Part shown: piece after piece, positions 63,040-64,000 of the stretch
Layout: the number at the start of each line of letters is the position of its first letter
Numbering within the stretch: position 1 is the first letter of the stretch
The notes under the pieces: model-generated
Database searches by the model: none
What the model was told of the DNA's origin: nothing
The model's input: only the letters and a program-made list of their open reading frames with translations
Translations under genes and position numbers: made by a program
Assembly (NCBI GenBank): GCA_022450525.1
Contig: JAKUQA010000002.1
Coordinates: 80,491 to 144,490, forward strand
Length of the DNA: 64,000 nucleotides
Reading direction: 5' to 3'
DNA from: Dehalococcoidia bacterium
GTDB taxonomy: Bacteria; Chloroflexota; Dehalococcoidia; Lucifugimonadales; UBA6952

Positions 63040-63912
63040 TTATATAGAATCTTCAAGACATTCGCTAAGTGTTCTGCTCGTCAATACTTTCACTAGTTTT
63101 TTTCTATATTCTGAAGTTCCACGTACATCAGAGATAGGATTTGCAGAATTAGGGGCCAAATTTGAAGCTTCTTCTATATTTTCTTGAGTAAATTTTTTAT
63201 CAATTAAAAAATCTTCAGCATCTTTAGCATTCACTGGAGTTGGGGCAACAGAAGCTAGAGAAATTCCAGAGGATATACATTTATGATCCTCGTCTAATTT
63301 AACATAACTTGCTACTCCAACAACAGCTATATCCATTTCATTTCTTGGTATGAATCTTTGATATCTGCTGTAAGTATTTTCACCTAAATCTGGTAAAATT
63401 ATTTCAACTAGAAATTCATTTGCTTCCATAATATTTCTGCCTGGTCCAGTAAAAAAATCATTCAGTTCGACAATTCTTTCACCTTTACTACTTACCAAGA
63501 GAGCTTTCGCATTATAAGTAAGTAAACTTGGCACAGTGTCGGCAGATGGGGTAGAATTGCATACATTTCCTGCGACACTCGCTCTGTTCTGTATTTGGAT
63601 GGACCCAACGAGCCCACACGCTTGATATAGCCCAAAATATCGTTCTTTTATTTTGGGGAAAGCTGCAGTAGTTGAACAGGAAACTGCAGAACCTAAATGT
63701 AGGCCGTCTCCTTCAATCCATTCTAATCGGTTAGTCTCAGGAATTCCTTTTAGATTTACAACTCTGGCAGGCTCTCTTCTACCATTTCTTACCTGATCTA
63801 TCAGATCGCTCCCACCAATTAAACCTCGAGTATCACCAACTTCATTAGCACTATCAAAAATAGATATTGCTTCATCTAACGATTGTGGTGCAAAGTAGTC
63901 AAAGGGTTTCAT
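63040..63912 (-). CDS. Molybdenum hydroxylase medium FAD subunit
   Basis: A 290-residue FAD-binding subunit. The FAD motif LIGGSDLIDQVRNGRREPARVVNLK is in the usual place, and ASVAGNVCNSTPSADTVPSLL binds the pyrophosphate. It transfers electrons from the [2Fe-2S] subunit to an acceptor. It begins at 63912, 88 bases before the window end, with nothing recognisable beyond. The large molybdopterin subunit may be upstream, past 64000, or unlinked; substrate cannot be told. Confidence 0.92.
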   Translation of the reverse strand: MKPFDYFAPQSLDEAISIFDSANEVGDTRGLIGGSDLIDQVRNGRREPARVVNLKGIPETNRLEWIEGDGLHLGSAVSCSTTAAFPKIKERYFGLYQACGLVGSIQIQNRASVAGNVCNSTPSADTVPSLLTYNAKALLVSSKGERIVELNDFFTGPGRNIMEANEFLVEIILPDLGENTYSRYQRFIPRNEMDIAVVGVASYVKLDEDHKCISSGISLASVAPTPVNAKDAEDFLIDKKFTQENIEEASNLAPNSANPISDVRGTSEYRKKLVKVLTSRTLSECLEDSI

Positions 63913-64000
63913 TTAATCTCCAATTCTAGAATTTCATGGTTTTTATGTTAAGTCCATTATAAACTGCTATTTTTTTGAAAGCAACGAATCATTCGTTAAT

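Noticed and set aside
1..64000. CRISPR array, insertion sequence, prophage or rRNA
   Set aside because: No spaced direct repeats, transposase, integrase, phage structural genes or rRNA sequence were found on either strand.

Overview
The window is a 64 kb, gene-dense, AT-rich bacterial chromosome segment with about 69 protein genes, one tRNA, and no insertion sequence, prophage, CRISPR array or rRNA. Intergenic gaps are all under about 250 bp. The gene mix points to a streamlined, aerobic, heterotrophic, probably marine Chloroflexota of the SAR202/Dehalococcoidia type. The indicators are three MmgE/PrpD paralogs, CaiB/BaiF and SCOT-type CoA-transferases, ETF, an F420-dependent NADP reductase, an R3H/SpoIIIAA-like ATPase and DUF1015 next to serA. 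The taxonomic call is an inference from gene content and cannot be proven here.

Layout. 1-4467 (-): uvrA, a hotdog thioesterase and a SCOT-like CoA-transferase pair, the B subunit cut by the window edge. 4533-5780 (-): an MFS carrier, divergent from pdxS-pdxT, an unknown protein, an R3H ATPase and tmk (5982-10716). The gap between them holds two promoters and a perfect palindrome. 10718-12651 (-): biotin carrier plus biotin carboxylase. 12733-17791 (-): caiB-like, ybeY, dnaX, ybaB, recR, recO. 17853-27458: catabolic block with MmgE/PrpD, an unknown membrane protein, a secreted metallopeptidase candidate, an MFS exporter, etfBA, a CapA-like protein and a second MmgE/PrpD. 27460-29922 (-): leuS. 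30075-32967: HpaI-type aldolase, HAD, methyltransferase, TSUP exporter. 33515-35570: tRNA-Ala(GGC), an ADP-ribosyltransferase-like protein, a hydrolase, an endonuclease-like protein. 35653-39092 (+): a compact four-gene envelope cassette with a His-rich lipoprotein. 39097-41415 (-): zinc ribbon, queuosine-precursor transporter, deviant SDR, and Fno. 41525-50090: DUF1015, then serA, aminotransferase, tyrS, ribF, DAHP synthase, chorismate mutase and trpA. 50190-58997: IscA-like, apt, third MmgE/PrpD, D-aminoacylase, lineage-specific proteins, split TPP decarboxylase, AlaX-like, DMT exporter. 58994-62492 (-): thiamine precursor import operon (thiZ-thiX-thiY-thiD) under a TPP riboswitch with a terminator. 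62540-63912 (-): small and medium subunits of a molybdenum hydroxylase.

How it fits together. Core biosynthesis and repair genes (PLP, serine, aromatic amino acids, dTMP, replication, recombination) alternate with acyl-CoA and organic-acid catabolism feeding ETF. Complete transcription units with near-consensus promoters and hairpin terminators surround mainly the catabolic and ETF genes. Most convergent gene pairs have no terminator, and three share overlapping stop codons. The most unusual items are the ADP-ribosyltransferase-like gene beside the tRNA, the four-gene His-rich cassette, an SDR lacking its Tyr-x3-Lys, a HExxH/NExxA secreted protein, and the riboswitch with a visible 9-bp antiterminator.
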